This document shows positions 27,281 through 36,284 of a DNA stretch of 64,000 nt, piece by piece (position 1 is the stretch's first letter; every line of letters starts with the position of its first letter). The notes beneath the pieces were generated by a model that was not told where the DNA came from, searched no databases, and was given only the letters and a program-made list of their open reading frames with translations. The stretch is from contig CAZSLO010000001.1 of NCBI GenBank assembly GCA_964608025.1, positions 6,637 through 70,636 on the forward strand, read 5' to 3'. The position numbers and the translations under genes were made by a program. The DNA is from CAZSLO01 sp964608025 (lineage in GTDB: Bacteria; Chloroflexota; Dehalococcoidia; Lucifugimonadales; CAJWER01).

Positions 27281-28360
27281 ATGGAGATTCGTACTTTTTT
27301 GGGAAGTAATGAGGAAATTGGACACGCTCAGGGATTAATCGATCCTGCATGGGTTCAAGAACAATTTAGTAAACGAAAGTTATTACCCCATGATTTCAGC
27401 CATCCGTATTTTCGCAAAAACTTGGAATTTATGAAACGAGAATTCCCAGGCTATATAGATCAGATGTCTGCCTTCGGAGTGTCGGCGGGTTTCAATAATT
27501 TCGACGAAGTTTACTTTCACCATATTTATGGCACAGGTGGTGCTCCAGAAGGTTGTTCTGCACTTGGAATAATTCTTGATGAAGATGGGCCAGCAATGTT
27601 GTCTACGAACGATGCTTCAGGATCTGATGGACCGAAAATGGTTTTGAAAGATAGTTATCTAGGTGTTTTTCCTAATCTCGAACCACATGGATTCGTAGGT
27701 ATTATGAGACGCAGCGACATATTAGCAGTTCGAACTATTAATGATCGGGGCCTGTCTTTGGGGTGGGCATCTGGACACCCCAAGTTTAACTGGCCAGATA
27801 ACCCGGAGTACCTTAATCTCTATCTAGCACCTTATCTTATTGCCCAATATTGCGGCACTTGCGAAGATGTCAGGCATTTTTTGAATCAATATCGAGTATC
27901 TGGACTAAAAGGCTATACGGGCACAGCTGTAGATATAGAAGGAAATATTCTAGGAATCGAGGCGGAATCGGAAAGAATTGCATTTCGTGAACCAGAGCAC
28001 GGATTGTTACTAGAGACGAATCATTGGCAGGAATCTTGTTTACAGGAACAGTCTAAGGCGAGTGTTCCAGAATTTTGGCGGAGTCCGTATTTCAACAATT
28101 CTCAAAATAGAATACAGTACCTTTCTTATTTCAATAAAAATTTTATGAAAATGACTTCAATAGAGGAGTTAATAGATTTTTCTTTTGATGTCGAAGCACC
28201 GGGTCGAATCCTGCAATCGCCGGGCTACAATATAGGAGATTGGACGACCGTATATGCGGTTTTCATGAACTCGCGGGACCGTTCTATGCGTGTACATACC
28301 TACCCATTGGTAAAAGAAACCTACACGGAAGTTAAATATCCGGTCGTTGGACTGGACTAG
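27281..28360 (+). CDS. C45-family autoproteolytic acyltransferase/hydrolase
   Basis: This 359-residue protein matches the acyl-CoA:isopenicillin-N acyltransferase-like (peptidase C45, Ntn-hydrolase) family. An N-terminal helical region is followed by Gly91-Cys92-Ser (PEGCSALG), the expected self-cleavage site that exposes the Cys nucleophile. Next come LSTNDASGSD and AVRTINDRGLSLGWASGH, typical strands of the fold. Members hydrolyse or transfer acyl groups on amides, and many marine homologues have unknown substrates. GGAGG lies close before the ATG. It is a single-gene unit; no beta-lactam genes are nearby, so antibiotic chemistry should not be assumed. Confidence 0.8.
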   Translation: MEIRTFLGSNEEIGHAQGLIDPAWVQEQFSKRKLLPHDFSHPYFRKNLEFMKREFPGYIDQMSAFGVSAGFNNFDEVYFHHIYGTGGAPEGCSALGIILDEDGPAMLSTNDASGSDGPKMVLKDSYLGVFPNLEPHGFVGIMRRSDILAVRTINDRGLSLGWASGHPKFNWPDNPEYLNLYLAPYLIAQYCGTCEDVRHFLNQYRVSGLKGYTGTAVDIEGNILGIEAESERIAFREPEHGLLLETNHWQESCLQEQSKASVPEFWRSPYFNNSQNRIQYLSYFNKNFMKMTSIEELIDFSFDVEAPGRILQSPGYNIGDWTTVYAVFMNSRDRSMRVHTYPLVKETYTEVKYPVVGLD

Positions 28361-28395
28361 TCAATAAAATTACGAGAAACATCTGTTCGAAACTA

Positions 28396-28423
28396 TTGAC
28401 TTAAGCACATTTGTTCGTATATT
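28396..28423 (+). promoter_or_regulatory. Candidate promoter of small RNA
   Basis: TTGACT (28396-28401) and TATATT (28418-28423) are spaced by 16 bases in the gap downstream of the C45 gene, pointing away from it toward the hairpin at 28544. No open frame follows on this strand. Confidence 0.45.
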
Positions 28424-28429
28424 CTGTAT

Positions 28430-28580
28430 AACCAGTTATATATCGAGACGCTCTGGTAATAGCAACTGGCGCTCCTGTTACCACACCCTCAAAGAACACA
28501 AGGTGTCTACCCCCTCGACTAGTTAGAGATGGAGCGCTAATTTGAAGACACGGCTCATCCACCGGGCCGTGTCTTCTTGT
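28430..28580 (+). ncRNA. Candidate free-standing structured small RNA
   Basis: About 150 bases between a promoter-like pair and a strong terminator hairpin contain no plausible coding frame but clear long-range pairing. TGGCGCTCC (28467-28475) pairs over nine positions with GGAGCGCTA (28531-28539), with one G-U. An inner hairpin ACACC/GGTGT (28483-28487 and 28501-28505) lies inside. TGGTAA (28454-28459) could alternatively pair with TTACCA (28478-28483), giving a competing fold. I do not see the diagnostic sequences of SRP RNA, tmRNA or RNase P; a 6S-type or lineage-specific RNA is possible. The downstream gene (mutL) is convergent, so this is not its leader. Confidence 0.45.
28544..28576 (+). 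terminator. Intrinsic terminator-like hairpin
   Basis: GAAGACACGGC (28544-28554) pairs perfectly with GCCGTGTCTTC (28566-28576) across an 11-base loop, followed by TTGTTATAT. It ends the candidate small RNA. A read-through transcript of the C45 gene could also stop here. Confidence 0.7.
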
Positions 28581-28782
28581 TATATATCTGTTGTGGAATC
28601 AGCTCTTGTATTGAATTGATGAGTCATTTGTATTGGATAAGTTGAGCATAGTATCGATAGCAGATTGCGGAGGATTGCTTACCGAATCTTTATGACAGTA
28701 ATTTCCAGCGGATCTTACTGAAAATATCACTGGCAGGCCGTTTCGATATCAATCGTTTCAAGCCCGTTTAGTACAATATTTT

Positions 28783-30552
28783 TTATACGGTTCTACCGAA
28801 CTCCCGTTCCAAACGGGTTAATGGCATATGGATCATGGTAGGCCTACCGTGAGGACAAGAATGAGGATGTTGACAGATCTCTAATTGGCGTATAAGTTCT
28901 GACATCTCTTGTACGGTAAGTGTGTCCCCGGCTCTAATGGCGCCGTGGCAAGCGATAGAATAAGCAGCTCGCTCTTCCCAACTTTCGAAGCCACCACCTT
29001 CTGCCATTGTATCCAGGATGTCAATTAAGGCTTGGCCATGGTCAGTGCTTGGGAGTAGGGCTGAAACTGCCCTAATTATATATGTGCCATCTCCAAAAGA
29101 TTCTGTGATGAAACCGAGTTTATTGACCAAGTGTTGGTGTGCATTTAATATTTCTTGCTGCCGGGTATCCAATTCAATTGTCTCGGGTTCTATCAGGCTT
29201 TGTGGTTCCATATCCTTCGCAAAGTACTCTCCATTTACTCTTTCAAAAAGAACCCGTTCGTGGGCTGCGTGTTGATCAATTAGATATAGGCCGTCTGGTC
29301 CTTCGCTGATTATATAAGTGTTATTTATCTGGCCTAGTACCCTTAATGCCGGCAGAGTAGTTTTTGGCAGCATAGGCTGCTGGTTGTTCGTGTTTTCTCC
29401 CAATGAATGGTCAAATTTGGGAGCATTGGTAATGGATTCGGAAGACTGTTCAATCGAATCTTTATTTTGGATCGAATCGGGGGATAGCGCTGAAGTAGTA
29501 TTGAAATGCGACTGTGTGGAAGTTGGTGCTGTACCTACCTGTGGTACAGGGGAGCTTGCAACTAGTGCATTGCGGACGGCTTGTTGGATTGTCGAGAAGG
29601 ACTCTCCTTCTCGGCGGAACCTAACTTCTACCTTTGAAGGATGGACGTTGACATCGATATCTTCCGGGGAGATTTTCACATTAATGATCGCAATCGGGAA
29701 TCGCCGTTCCATTAAAAACCCACGGTATGCATTTTGGATGCAGTAGGTTAGCATTCTATTCTGCACCCAGCGTTTGTTTACGAACGTCATCATATGGCTA
29801 CGGTTTGAACGGGATATCGATCCTGGGCTGACCATCCCATGTACTGCTGGTCGCACTGGATCGGTTTGCGGCGAACTTACATCTATTTCTATCATGGAGT
29901 GGGCTATGTTAGCGCCATATATGTCCGAGACAACTTCGCGAAGATTACCTGATCCTGTTGTTTTAACAGAAGACTTGCCGTTTAACGTCAACTCGAATTT
30001 GACTGAAGGATAGGCCAATGCATATCTGGAAACAACGGTTTGTATTCGAGATGATTCAGAAGCGACTGACCTTAAAAATTTTCTGCGTGCCGGGAAATTT
30101 GCAAACAGTTCTCGAACGGTGATTGTAGTACCTGATCTGGACGCGGACGGTCCTGAGGAGACTATTTTACCTTCGGAAACTTCAATCTGCCGACCTTCAT
30201 GGCTGTCTTTCGATTTGGACACTAGTGTCATATGAGAAATCGCTGCTACGCTTGGTAAGGCCTCACCACGGAAACCTAGGGTAGATATAGACTCAAGATC
30301 CGGTACCGTAGTTAGCTTGCTTGTTGCAAATCTCTCGAACGCTAATTCGGTCTGGCTCGGTTCTATCCCGAATCCGTTGTCGGTGATCCGGATTTCGTCT
30401 AATCCACCGTTGGAGATTTCGATTATTACTTCGCTGCTGGCAGCGTCCAGAGAGTTCTCCAGCAATTCTTTTACTACCGAGGCAGGATGCTCTATTACCT
30501 CGCCTGCGGCGATTTTAGAAGACACTTCTTGAGGTAGCAATCGTATTGTCAA
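28783..30552 (-). CDS. mutL: DNA mismatch repair protein MutL
   Basis: This 589-residue MutL has the GHKL ATPase motifs VVKELLENSLDA, ITDNGFGI and TLGFRGEALPS. The transducer segment includes VNKRWVQNRML and the DVNVHPSKVEVRFR signature. A proline/serine-rich linker (residues about 330-400) leads to the dimerisation domain with LYLIDQHAAHERVLFE and the closing CPHGRPTMIHM. The latter two belong to the endonuclease-type MutL of bacteria lacking MutH. MutS is not in the window. It starts at TTG (30550-30552). Confidence 0.95.
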   Translation of the reverse strand: MTIRLLPQEVSSKIAAGEVIEHPASVVKELLENSLDAASSEVIIEISNGGLDEIRITDNGFGIEPSQTELAFERFATSKLTTVPDLESISTLGFRGEALPSVAAISHMTLVSKSKDSHEGRQIEVSEGKIVSSGPSASRSGTTITVRELFANFPARRKFLRSVASESSRIQTVVSRYALAYPSVKFELTLNGKSSVKTTGSGNLREVVSDIYGANIAHSMIEIDVSSPQTDPVRPAVHGMVSPGSISRSNRSHMMTFVNKRWVQNRMLTYCIQNAYRGFLMERRFPIAIINVKISPEDIDVNVHPSKVEVRFRREGESFSTIQQAVRNALVASSPVPQVGTAPTSTQSHFNTTSALSPDSIQNKDSIEQSSESITNAPKFDHSLGENTNNQQPMLPKTTLPALRVLGQINNTYIISEGPDGLYLIDQHAAHERVLFERVNGEYFAKDMEPQSLIEPETIELDTRQQEILNAHQHLVNKLGFITESFGDGTYIIRAVSALLPSTDHGQALIDILDTMAEGGGFESWEERAAYSIACHGAIRAGDTLTVQEMSELIRQLEICQHPHSCPHGRPTMIHMPLTRLEREFGRTV

Positions 30553-30695
30553 TGGTTTAATTTACCTTAACCCTGCTATTAATGGTATGAGCGGGTACCA
30601 GGACACCGAATAAATCCAATTATTAAAGCGGATTAGTTTCAGTGAGGTATCCTATTGTTTCGTTTACGTTCAGTGGAATATACGAGGAGGCATAC

Positions 30696-31664
30696 ATGGG
30701 TAATTTACCAACCCTACTTGAGGTTATAGATGCGCGGCGCAGAATTCAACGGCATATTGTTCGGACCCCTCTTCACCATTATCCGTCTCTCGATCAGTTG
30801 ATAGGAGCGGAAGTGTACGTAAAGCATGAAAACCATCAACTATTGGGCTCTTTTAAAATGAGAGGAGCCTTAAATGTCGTATCACAACTGACAGATCGTG
30901 AGAAAAAACTTGGGGTGATATGTGCATCAACGGGTAATTTTGGCCAAGGTGTAGCTTACGCCGCGAATCAATTCGGAGTTAGTGCAGTTGTGGTTATGCC
31001 GGAAGACTCCAACATAGACAAGATTGATTCCATGCGTAGATTAGGCGCCGATACACTTTTCCATGGAAAGGACTTTGATGATGCCCGGGAATATGCAGAG
31101 CAATTGTCCAGGGACAAGGGATATGCGTATGTGCACTCTGCAAACGATCCTGGACTAGTGTTGGGAGTCGGAACATATTCTCTGGAAATCATGGAAGACC
31201 TACCTGACGTAGAGGCCATTATTGTACCGGTGGGAGGAGGTAGTGGTGTATGCGGAGCTTGTGTTGTTTCAAAGGCACTCAACCCAGATGTTCAAGTATA
31301 TGGGGTTCAGTCTAGTGCAGCGAATGCTGCATATTTATCTTGGAAGCAAGGGCAAATAATCCAATCTACTATGGGTACAGGTGCGGAGGGACTTGCTACT
31401 AGAAGTGGGTATGAATATACGCAGGCTATCATGCGGGAATTGATGGATGATTTTATACTAGTGTCTGAAGAAGAATTGGACCGGGCGGTGATTTTGCATT
31501 TGGAGAATTCCCATAATCTTACAGAGCACGCAGGTGCTGCATCACTTGCGGGGGCACTCCAAATTAAGGAGAAGTTGACAGGTAAAAAAATCGCACTTGT
31601 TATGAGCGGAGGAAACATAACCGTTGATCAACTTCAAGATTTGTTGAATCGATATCGGTCATGA
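30696..31664 (+). CDS. PLP-dependent threonine/serine dehydratase
   Basis: This 322-residue fold-type II PLP enzyme deaminates threonine or serine. The Schiff-base Lys is Lys54 in GSFKMRGAL; ICASTGNFGQGVAYAA and IVPVGGGSGVCG are the asparagine loop and the phosphate-binding glycine loop. It lacks the C-terminal ACT regulatory domain of biosynthetic IlvA, so it resembles catabolic TdcB or serine-racemase-like enzymes. The open frame extends to 30642, but GAGGAGG directly upstream of the ATG at 30696 and the family N terminus fix the start there. Confidence 0.88.
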   Translation: MGNLPTLLEVIDARRRIQRHIVRTPLHHYPSLDQLIGAEVYVKHENHQLLGSFKMRGALNVVSQLTDREKKLGVICASTGNFGQGVAYAANQFGVSAVVVMPEDSNIDKIDSMRRLGADTLFHGKDFDDAREYAEQLSRDKGYAYVHSANDPGLVLGVGTYSLEIMEDLPDVEAIIVPVGGGSGVCGACVVSKALNPDVQVYGVQSSAANAAYLSWKQGQIIQSTMGTGAEGLATRSGYEYTQAIMRELMDDFILVSEEELDRAVILHLENSHNLTEHAGAASLAGALQIKEKLTGKKIALVMSGGNITVDQLQDLLNRYRS

Positions 31665-31769
31665 TTTACGCAGGGATTTGTTTAAGCTAGTTAATGAACT
31701 AATGGGTTGCTATTTTTGTTAGAGAACGGGATTTAGATTGCAGTTTGGCTTATTCGTCTCTTCACATCG

Positions 31770-32771
31770 TTATGTGTCTTGATTCAACATCTCTTCCTTG
31801 ATGTGTTTCACAATTCTAGGACCACGAAAAACGATACCTGTGTAGATTTGGACCGTAGTGGCCCCAGCCTCCATCGCTTGTAGCGCGTGGTATCCAGTAA
31901 ATATACCTCCGCAAGCGTTGATCGCCATTTCGGGACCCACTTCTTTACGTGCATCCCGTACTAGGTTCAGCATCTTGGCGTAGATGGGTCGCCCGCTGAG
32001 CCCTCCTTCTTTAACTGAAAGCCGGTCATCTTTGACTGGTTGAGTGTTTGAGATTGTTAACCCATCTACACCATTATCGCGGCATGTACGGATCAGGGAC
32101 AGGATGCCATCTGACTCGTTGAGATTTCCACTTGTATAGGGAGGGAGTTTAATTATTAAAGGTTTGTTTCGTATTTGGTTTATTGCATAGAGTAATTTAG
32201 ATAAAGAGTTTGATTTGTGGAAAATCCTGAGGCCTTTGGTATTCGGGGAACTGATATTAACCTCTATAGCATCGGCCAGTGGTTCTATTGCTTGATAGCA
32301 ATTCACGATGTCAGAGATATCGGTACCGGATACACTGACCACTATTGGCGTGTTCATGATTTTCTTGCGAGCTTCCTCGAGTTCTTTTCTGGCTTCAATC
32401 AGTCCTTGTCCTGGAAATCCTAGTGCATTAACGAGTGATTTGTTACTTGGATTGCGGAACATTCTAGGTCTCGGATTGCCAGGTTTAGCTTCTGCTGTTA
32501 CTGTCCCAGCAACTAAATATCCGAATCCCCAATGAGATAGAGAAGGAAGCAGCCTACATTCTTTGTCGAACCCTGCAGCTAGACCGATGGGGTTCTTGAG
32601 CTGAAATCCGCACCACTTAGTGCGGAGCGCAGAGTCCTCTAGCTTAAAATAGGGCTCCAAAGATTTCCACAGAGACTCGACTTGTAAAGTATTTTCAGCC
32701 AGCTTCTGTGCTGTCTCTGCCTGAAGCGTGAATAGGATAGGACGTAAAATATATTTATATAGGTTTGGCAC
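31770..32771 (-). CDS. pyrD: Dihydroorotate dehydrogenase (quinone), class 2
   Basis: This 333-residue protein has the class 2 PyrD layout. An N-terminal membrane-associating helix region (YKYILRPILFTLQAETAQKL) is followed by the FMN barrel with NPIGLAAGFDK, TVTAEAKPGNPRPRMFR, NALGFPGQGL, VNISSPNTKGLR and GAGATTVQIYTGIVFRGP. It oxidises dihydroorotate to orotate with quinone as acceptor in pyrimidine synthesis. The GTG start has AGGGAGG four bases upstream. No other pyr gene is adjacent. Confidence 0.94.
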   Translation of the reverse strand: MPNLYKYILRPILFTLQAETAQKLAENTLQVESLWKSLEPYFKLEDSALRTKWCGFQLKNPIGLAAGFDKECRLLPSLSHWGFGYLVAGTVTAEAKPGNPRPRMFRNPSNKSLVNALGFPGQGLIEARKELEEARKKIMNTPIVVSVSGTDISDIVNCYQAIEPLADAIEVNISSPNTKGLRIFHKSNSLSKLLYAINQIRNKPLIIKLPPYTSGNLNESDGILSLIRTCRDNGVDGLTISNTQPVKDDRLSVKEGGLSGRPIYAKMLNLVRDARKEVGPEMAINACGGIFTGYHALQAMEAGATTVQIYTGIVFRGPRIVKHIKEEMLNQDT

Positions 32772-32838
32772 AAGGCCTCCCTGGATTTAGCCTGGTAAAT
32801 TATATGCCATATTTGGAGAGTAATTGAGTTGACGTATA

Positions 32839-33639
32839 ATGGTGGGACAAACAGGAGGATACACCAGTCTAGTGGATGCTACTTTCGATAGAGGCGATGA
32901 ACAGTTCCCAAAGGGCCATGCCCTAATATATTTCCGTAACAACATGGATCATGAAGAGATTTGGGCTACCTATGTGGTGATATTGCCTATTGCCGTGGAT
33001 GTTAGCAAATATGTACCTCCTTTTCTGATGGATCAGGTTAGCCAGATGGGACCCAAGGAACTGTCGGCATTCGCTTTCCCTCCAGCTCCTGAATTACTTG
33101 GGGACTACGGGATACTTGAAGAACTCGCTACTCGCCGAGAGGATGATATTTTGTATTGTGGGACTATAAATACTAACGATTTGCCTGCGGCTATGATGGC
33201 CATCAACGAAGTGGTACAGGCATATTCAGAGAAATACATTGAAGTTGTTGGTATAGCAACAGCAGGTGGACCGAGTGATGAAGACGATGAGGATGGTGGC
33301 CTCAGTGTTAACGAGGTGCTTTATGATTTGATGAACGATTCTGACAAGCTGGGTGAATTGACCAAGCTTGTGGGCCAACTCAAGTTTGCAGTGGATGGTA
33401 GCAACCAGGAGGAAATCCACCAGGCGGAGCAGGAGTTGATCTTGCTCGCCAAACATTTGCCATCGGGACACCAGGTTCACCAGTTGGTAGCAGCGGTGAA
33501 ATTAAGCGATAGTAGTAGCGCAAAGCTAGCGGACCTCTATCTTCAGCGATGTTACTGCCTTGTAAATGAGGACTATAGGAAGATCGCGGAGATCGATGAA
33601 CAACTTGTCACCCTTGAATCTGACGGTCCTGATGTCTAG
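32839..33639 (+). CDS. Conserved hypothetical protein
   Basis: I do not recognise a characterised family in this 266-residue soluble protein. Its first 110 residues are strand-rich (GHALIYFRNN, IWATYVVILPIAVDV) and mention of cofactors or catalytic motifs is absent. The middle is acidic (GGPSDEDDEDGG), and the C-terminal 110 residues are helical (VLYDLMNDSDKLGELTKLVGQLKFAV) and could form a helical hairpin repeat. It is divergent from pyrD and precedes a small DNA-binding-like gene. Composition and start look like a normal chromosomal gene. Confidence 0.6.
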   Translation: MVGQTGGYTSLVDATFDRGDEQFPKGHALIYFRNNMDHEEIWATYVVILPIAVDVSKYVPPFLMDQVSQMGPKELSAFAFPPAPELLGDYGILEELATRREDDILYCGTINTNDLPAAMMAINEVVQAYSEKYIEVVGIATAGGPSDEDDEDGGLSVNEVLYDLMNDSDKLGELTKLVGQLKFAVDGSNQEEIHQAEQELILLAKHLPSGHQVHQLVAAVKLSDSSSAKLADLYLQRCYCLVNEDYRKIAEIDEQLVTLESDGPDV

Positions 33640-33755
33640 CGTTTGCTAGACGCATAGAACACCCATTTTCATATCCTAAATGTTGCTTACAAGCGTTGAA
33701 TCCTTAAATAACCAGGATCTACGCACGATGAAAAATGATCGAGAGGTAAATACTA

Positions 33756-33950
33756 ATGGCTCACAATAAAATCACTCACACTTTCGATCTAAGAAATGAC
33801 CAACTAGATTGGCTTGACCAAATTGTAGAAGAATATGGCTTGCCAGATGAAGAGAAGGCGCTTCGAATCTTGCTAGATTACGCGATCCAGGATGGTGATA
33901 AGGATCTCATATTTTCCGATGAAAATATGAGATGTAGATACTGTGGTTAA
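33756..33950 (+). CDS. Small ribbon-helix-helix-like protein with C-terminal CxxC
   Basis: This is a 64-residue protein. A short strand (ITHTFDLRN) followed by two helices (QLDWLDQIVEEYGL and DEEKALRILLDYAIQ) fits the ribbon-helix-helix fold of small DNA-binding regulators. The unusual end is RCRYCG, a Cys-x-x-Cys just before the stop, which could bind a metal or respond to redox. It is 22 bp upstream of the next gene. The fold is an inference from pattern; the function is unknown. Confidence 0.6.
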   Translation: MAHNKITHTFDLRNDQLDWLDQIVEEYGLPDEEKALRILLDYAIQDGDKDLIFSDENMRCRYCG

Positions 33951-33971
33951 GAACTGGATAGGATTCAATTC

Positions 33972-35465
33972 TTGACAGGACAGGTATTTTCTGGACGCCG
34001 CAAAAGAAGGGTCATATACAACGATGATGCCGATCAACAATACATCGGATCTCGGCGTTATGGCTATGATATTGTCGACAACAATTCTTTCATCGATTCT
34101 CGTACCAGGCCTACTTTTGGAACCCATGTAGACACGTATGTTTGGTGTCTGGGTAACGGATCTGAGCCGCCTTGGGCTGGCTCAGCTACTCTACTACCAT
34201 CTATAAAATCTAGCGGGATGGCCAGTGATCTTGTTGTAGATGCTTGTCATAGCAACGACCTAGAGGTTTGGGGCTCGCTCCGTATGAATGATATCCACGA
34301 TTCGCTACGAGCGAACCACCTTAAAGATACAGATGATCCTGTTAAAGCTCGGCACCCTGATTGGTTGCTTGGCCCCTTGGAGAATCGCAAATTACCAGAG
34401 GAATTCTCAGAATTTTATCTGTGGACCGCCTTTAACTACGCTCTACCTGAGGTACGGGATTACAGATTATCCTTTATTGAACGGACTGCTTCAGAACATG
34501 ATTTTGATGGCTACGAACTGGATTTTACCCGTACGATATATAACTTCCCGCTTGGAGAGGGCCGGCAGTATTCTCACTTTATGACCGAGTTTATAGTGGA
34601 TACCAGCGCTGTTTTAGATTCTATAGGAAAACATCGTGGCCGTCCTTACACTCGGGTAGTTCACGTTACGGACTCACCATCCACTTCTCTGGATCTCGGA
34701 CTAGATGTGGAGATGTGGCTCGACCAAGGCCTTGTGGATGTTCTAGTCGTAGGTATGGGTTATACCCCATACGCGTTGAGATTGGACGATTGGCTTGATT
34801 TGGCTGGATCGTATGGAGTACCAGTATACCCAACTATTAATACAAATACCTTTGGGAATGCTTGGACGAAGCTCCATGGTAGGCCAATGTATCACGAGGC
34901 GTTGCGAGCCGTTTCTTCTTATTATTGGCAGGAAGGTGCCGATGGACTCTATGTGTTTAACCTGTTCGATATGAGAACAGGTTCTGACGAACATGCCAGG
35001 CCATCATATATGTATTCGGAGGATGCTGACTATATTCACGCGCCCTTGAGAGAGATCGGGGATGTTCGGGAATTAGTGGGCAGGAACAAGCTTTACAGTA
35101 TTCAGCCTGTCGAAGATCGTGGTCGTCATCAACTTGGTTGCGAACCTGCGCCTTTACCGGTTGCACTTGACCGTAATGAGCATGTGTTACCTTTACGAGT
35201 AGGCCCTGATGTAGTCGATAGTCTTGCAAGGATATCTATCAGGGTGCTTACCTCAGGTGGGACTGAAGATACGTTATTGTGGATTAGGGTAAACAATAAG
35301 CTTTTTAAGCCTATTCGTAATGGGGACTCGTGGGAGACTAATATCCAATCAGGGATATTAAGACCTGGGGAGAATGCGTTATCAATAGGATGTAACGAAT
35401 CTCTCTCAACTACGACCAATCCTGTGCTGGTGCATCGAGTGTTCACATCCGCAATATATACGTAG
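33972..35465 (+). CDS. Putative TIM-barrel glycoside hydrolase-like protein
   Basis: This 497-residue protein begins at TTG (33972) with an AGGA element eight bases before it. The central part has the rhythm of a (beta/alpha)8 hydrolase. One strand ends in HDFDGYELDFTR, with acidic residues where GH10/GHL-type hydrolases keep catalytic acids; VDVLVVGMGYTPY and GVPVYPTINTN are further strands and ADGLYVFNLFDM closes the barrel. The last 120 residues are a beta-sandwich-like domain (ISIRVLTSGGTEDTLLWIRVNN). No signal peptide is seen, so action inside the cell is likely. The specific carbohydrate-active family is not assigned. Confidence 0.6.
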   Translation: MTGQVFSGRRKRRVIYNDDADQQYIGSRRYGYDIVDNNSFIDSRTRPTFGTHVDTYVWCLGNGSEPPWAGSATLLPSIKSSGMASDLVVDACHSNDLEVWGSLRMNDIHDSLRANHLKDTDDPVKARHPDWLLGPLENRKLPEEFSEFYLWTAFNYALPEVRDYRLSFIERTASEHDFDGYELDFTRTIYNFPLGEGRQYSHFMTEFIVDTSAVLDSIGKHRGRPYTRVVHVTDSPSTSLDLGLDVEMWLDQGLVDVLVVGMGYTPYALRLDDWLDLAGSYGVPVYPTINTNTFGNAWTKLHGRPMYHEALRAVSSYYWQEGADGLYVFNLFDMRTGSDEHARPSYMYSEDADYIHAPLREIGDVRELVGRNKLYSIQPVEDRGRHQLGCEPAPLPVALDRNEHVLPLRVGPDVVDSLARISIRVLTSGGTEDTLLWIRVNNKLFKPIRNGDSWETNIQSGILRPGENALSIGCNESLSTTTNPVLVHRVFTSAIYT

Positions 35466-35558
35466 TTTCACTACTCTATTAATCTCAACAGTAATTATCT
35501 GTCGATTGGCATTATTGAAAAAGAGAGAATCAGTCGGTGATTTCAATGATTGGTGTTT

Positions 35559-35587
35559 TTGTTACTTATTGATACCGTAGATAAAGT
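35559..35587 (+). promoter_or_regulatory. Candidate promoter of sodN
   Basis: TTGTTA (35559-35564) and TAAAGT (35582-35587) are spaced by exactly 17 bases, about 95 bases upstream of the sodN start. I see no obvious nickel-regulator operator around it. Confidence 0.4.
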
Positions 35588-35682
35588 ATGATTTGAAGGA
35601 TTCGGAATGGTTGCGACCATATGGTAGTTCTTGTTAACCTTCGGATCTGCTACAACCATTGATGAAAAAAAGGAGACCTCGT

Positions 35683-36150
35683 ATGAGATTACTAGATTCT
35701 TTGTTGAACAGGCTGCCTATTGGAGAGGCTTATGCTCATTGTGATATACCTTGCGGTATCTATGATCCTATAACTGCAAAGATCGCTGCGCAGACAGTAC
35801 AAAAAATGGTTCTCCGCATGGAATCGATGCAGGACGGGGTATCGGATGCATCTAGCCTGGCGACACTAAGCCGATATACTGCTGTTAAGGAACAGCATGC
35901 AGACTTAGTAAAGCACGAGGTGGATGTTCTTTGGCATGATTACTTCAAGCCTGAGCATCTGGAAAAATACCCGGATCTTCATACGACAGTTTGGGAGACG
36001 ACCAAAGCTGCTTCGGCAAACAAACAGAATGTAGATATGGATTCGGCGAAGCAACTTGTTGAATTGGTAGATAAGATCGCAACTATATTTTGGGCTACCA
36101 AGGGTGTCGATTATAAAGATACGGTTTCAGAAGTTCGTTTCGGGACCTAG
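35683..36150 (+). CDS. sodN: Nickel-containing superoxide dismutase
   Basis: This 155-residue protein contains the nickel hook His-Cys-Asp-Ile-Pro-Cys-Gly-Ile-Tyr (HCDIPCGIYDP) after an 18-residue leader (MRLLDSLLNRLPIGEAYA). In the family the leader is removed so that His1 with Cys2 and Cys6 binds Ni; the remaining four-helix bundle forms a hexamer. It dismutates superoxide without iron, useful in iron-poor seawater. An earlier in-frame TTG/ATG (35659/35662) exists, but AGGAGA six bases before the ATG at 35683 decides the start. The usual maturation peptidase SodX is not adjacent. A strong terminator follows, so it is transcribed alone. Confidence 0.95.
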   Translation: MRLLDSLLNRLPIGEAYAHCDIPCGIYDPITAKIAAQTVQKMVLRMESMQDGVSDASSLATLSRYTAVKEQHADLVKHEVDVLWHDYFKPEHLEKYPDLHTTVWETTKAASANKQNVDMDSAKQLVELVDKIATIFWATKGVDYKDTVSEVRFGT

Positions 36151-36174
36151 AACACATACTACTTTACCAATGTT

Positions 36175-36205
36175 AAAGGGCCCCGGGTTTGATCGGGGCC
36201 CTTTT
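36175..36205 (+). terminator. Rho-independent terminator of sodN
   Basis: GGGCCCCG (36178-36185) pairs with CGGGGCCC (36194-36201) over an 8-base loop. It is preceded by AAA and followed by TTTTC, a textbook intrinsic terminator 28 bases after the sodN stop. Confidence 0.92.
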
Positions 36206-36284
36206 CTACCAAAGTGGTGATTTGGTTATGTTGTGTCAGCTTTCAAAGCATACTTAGATACATTGCATGATAGTTAATTAACCC

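Noticed and set aside
27281..28360. Beta-lactam biosynthetic acyltransferase
   Set aside because: The C45 fold is shared by many hydrolases of unknown substrate, and no beta-lactam or nonribosomal peptide genes are in the window.
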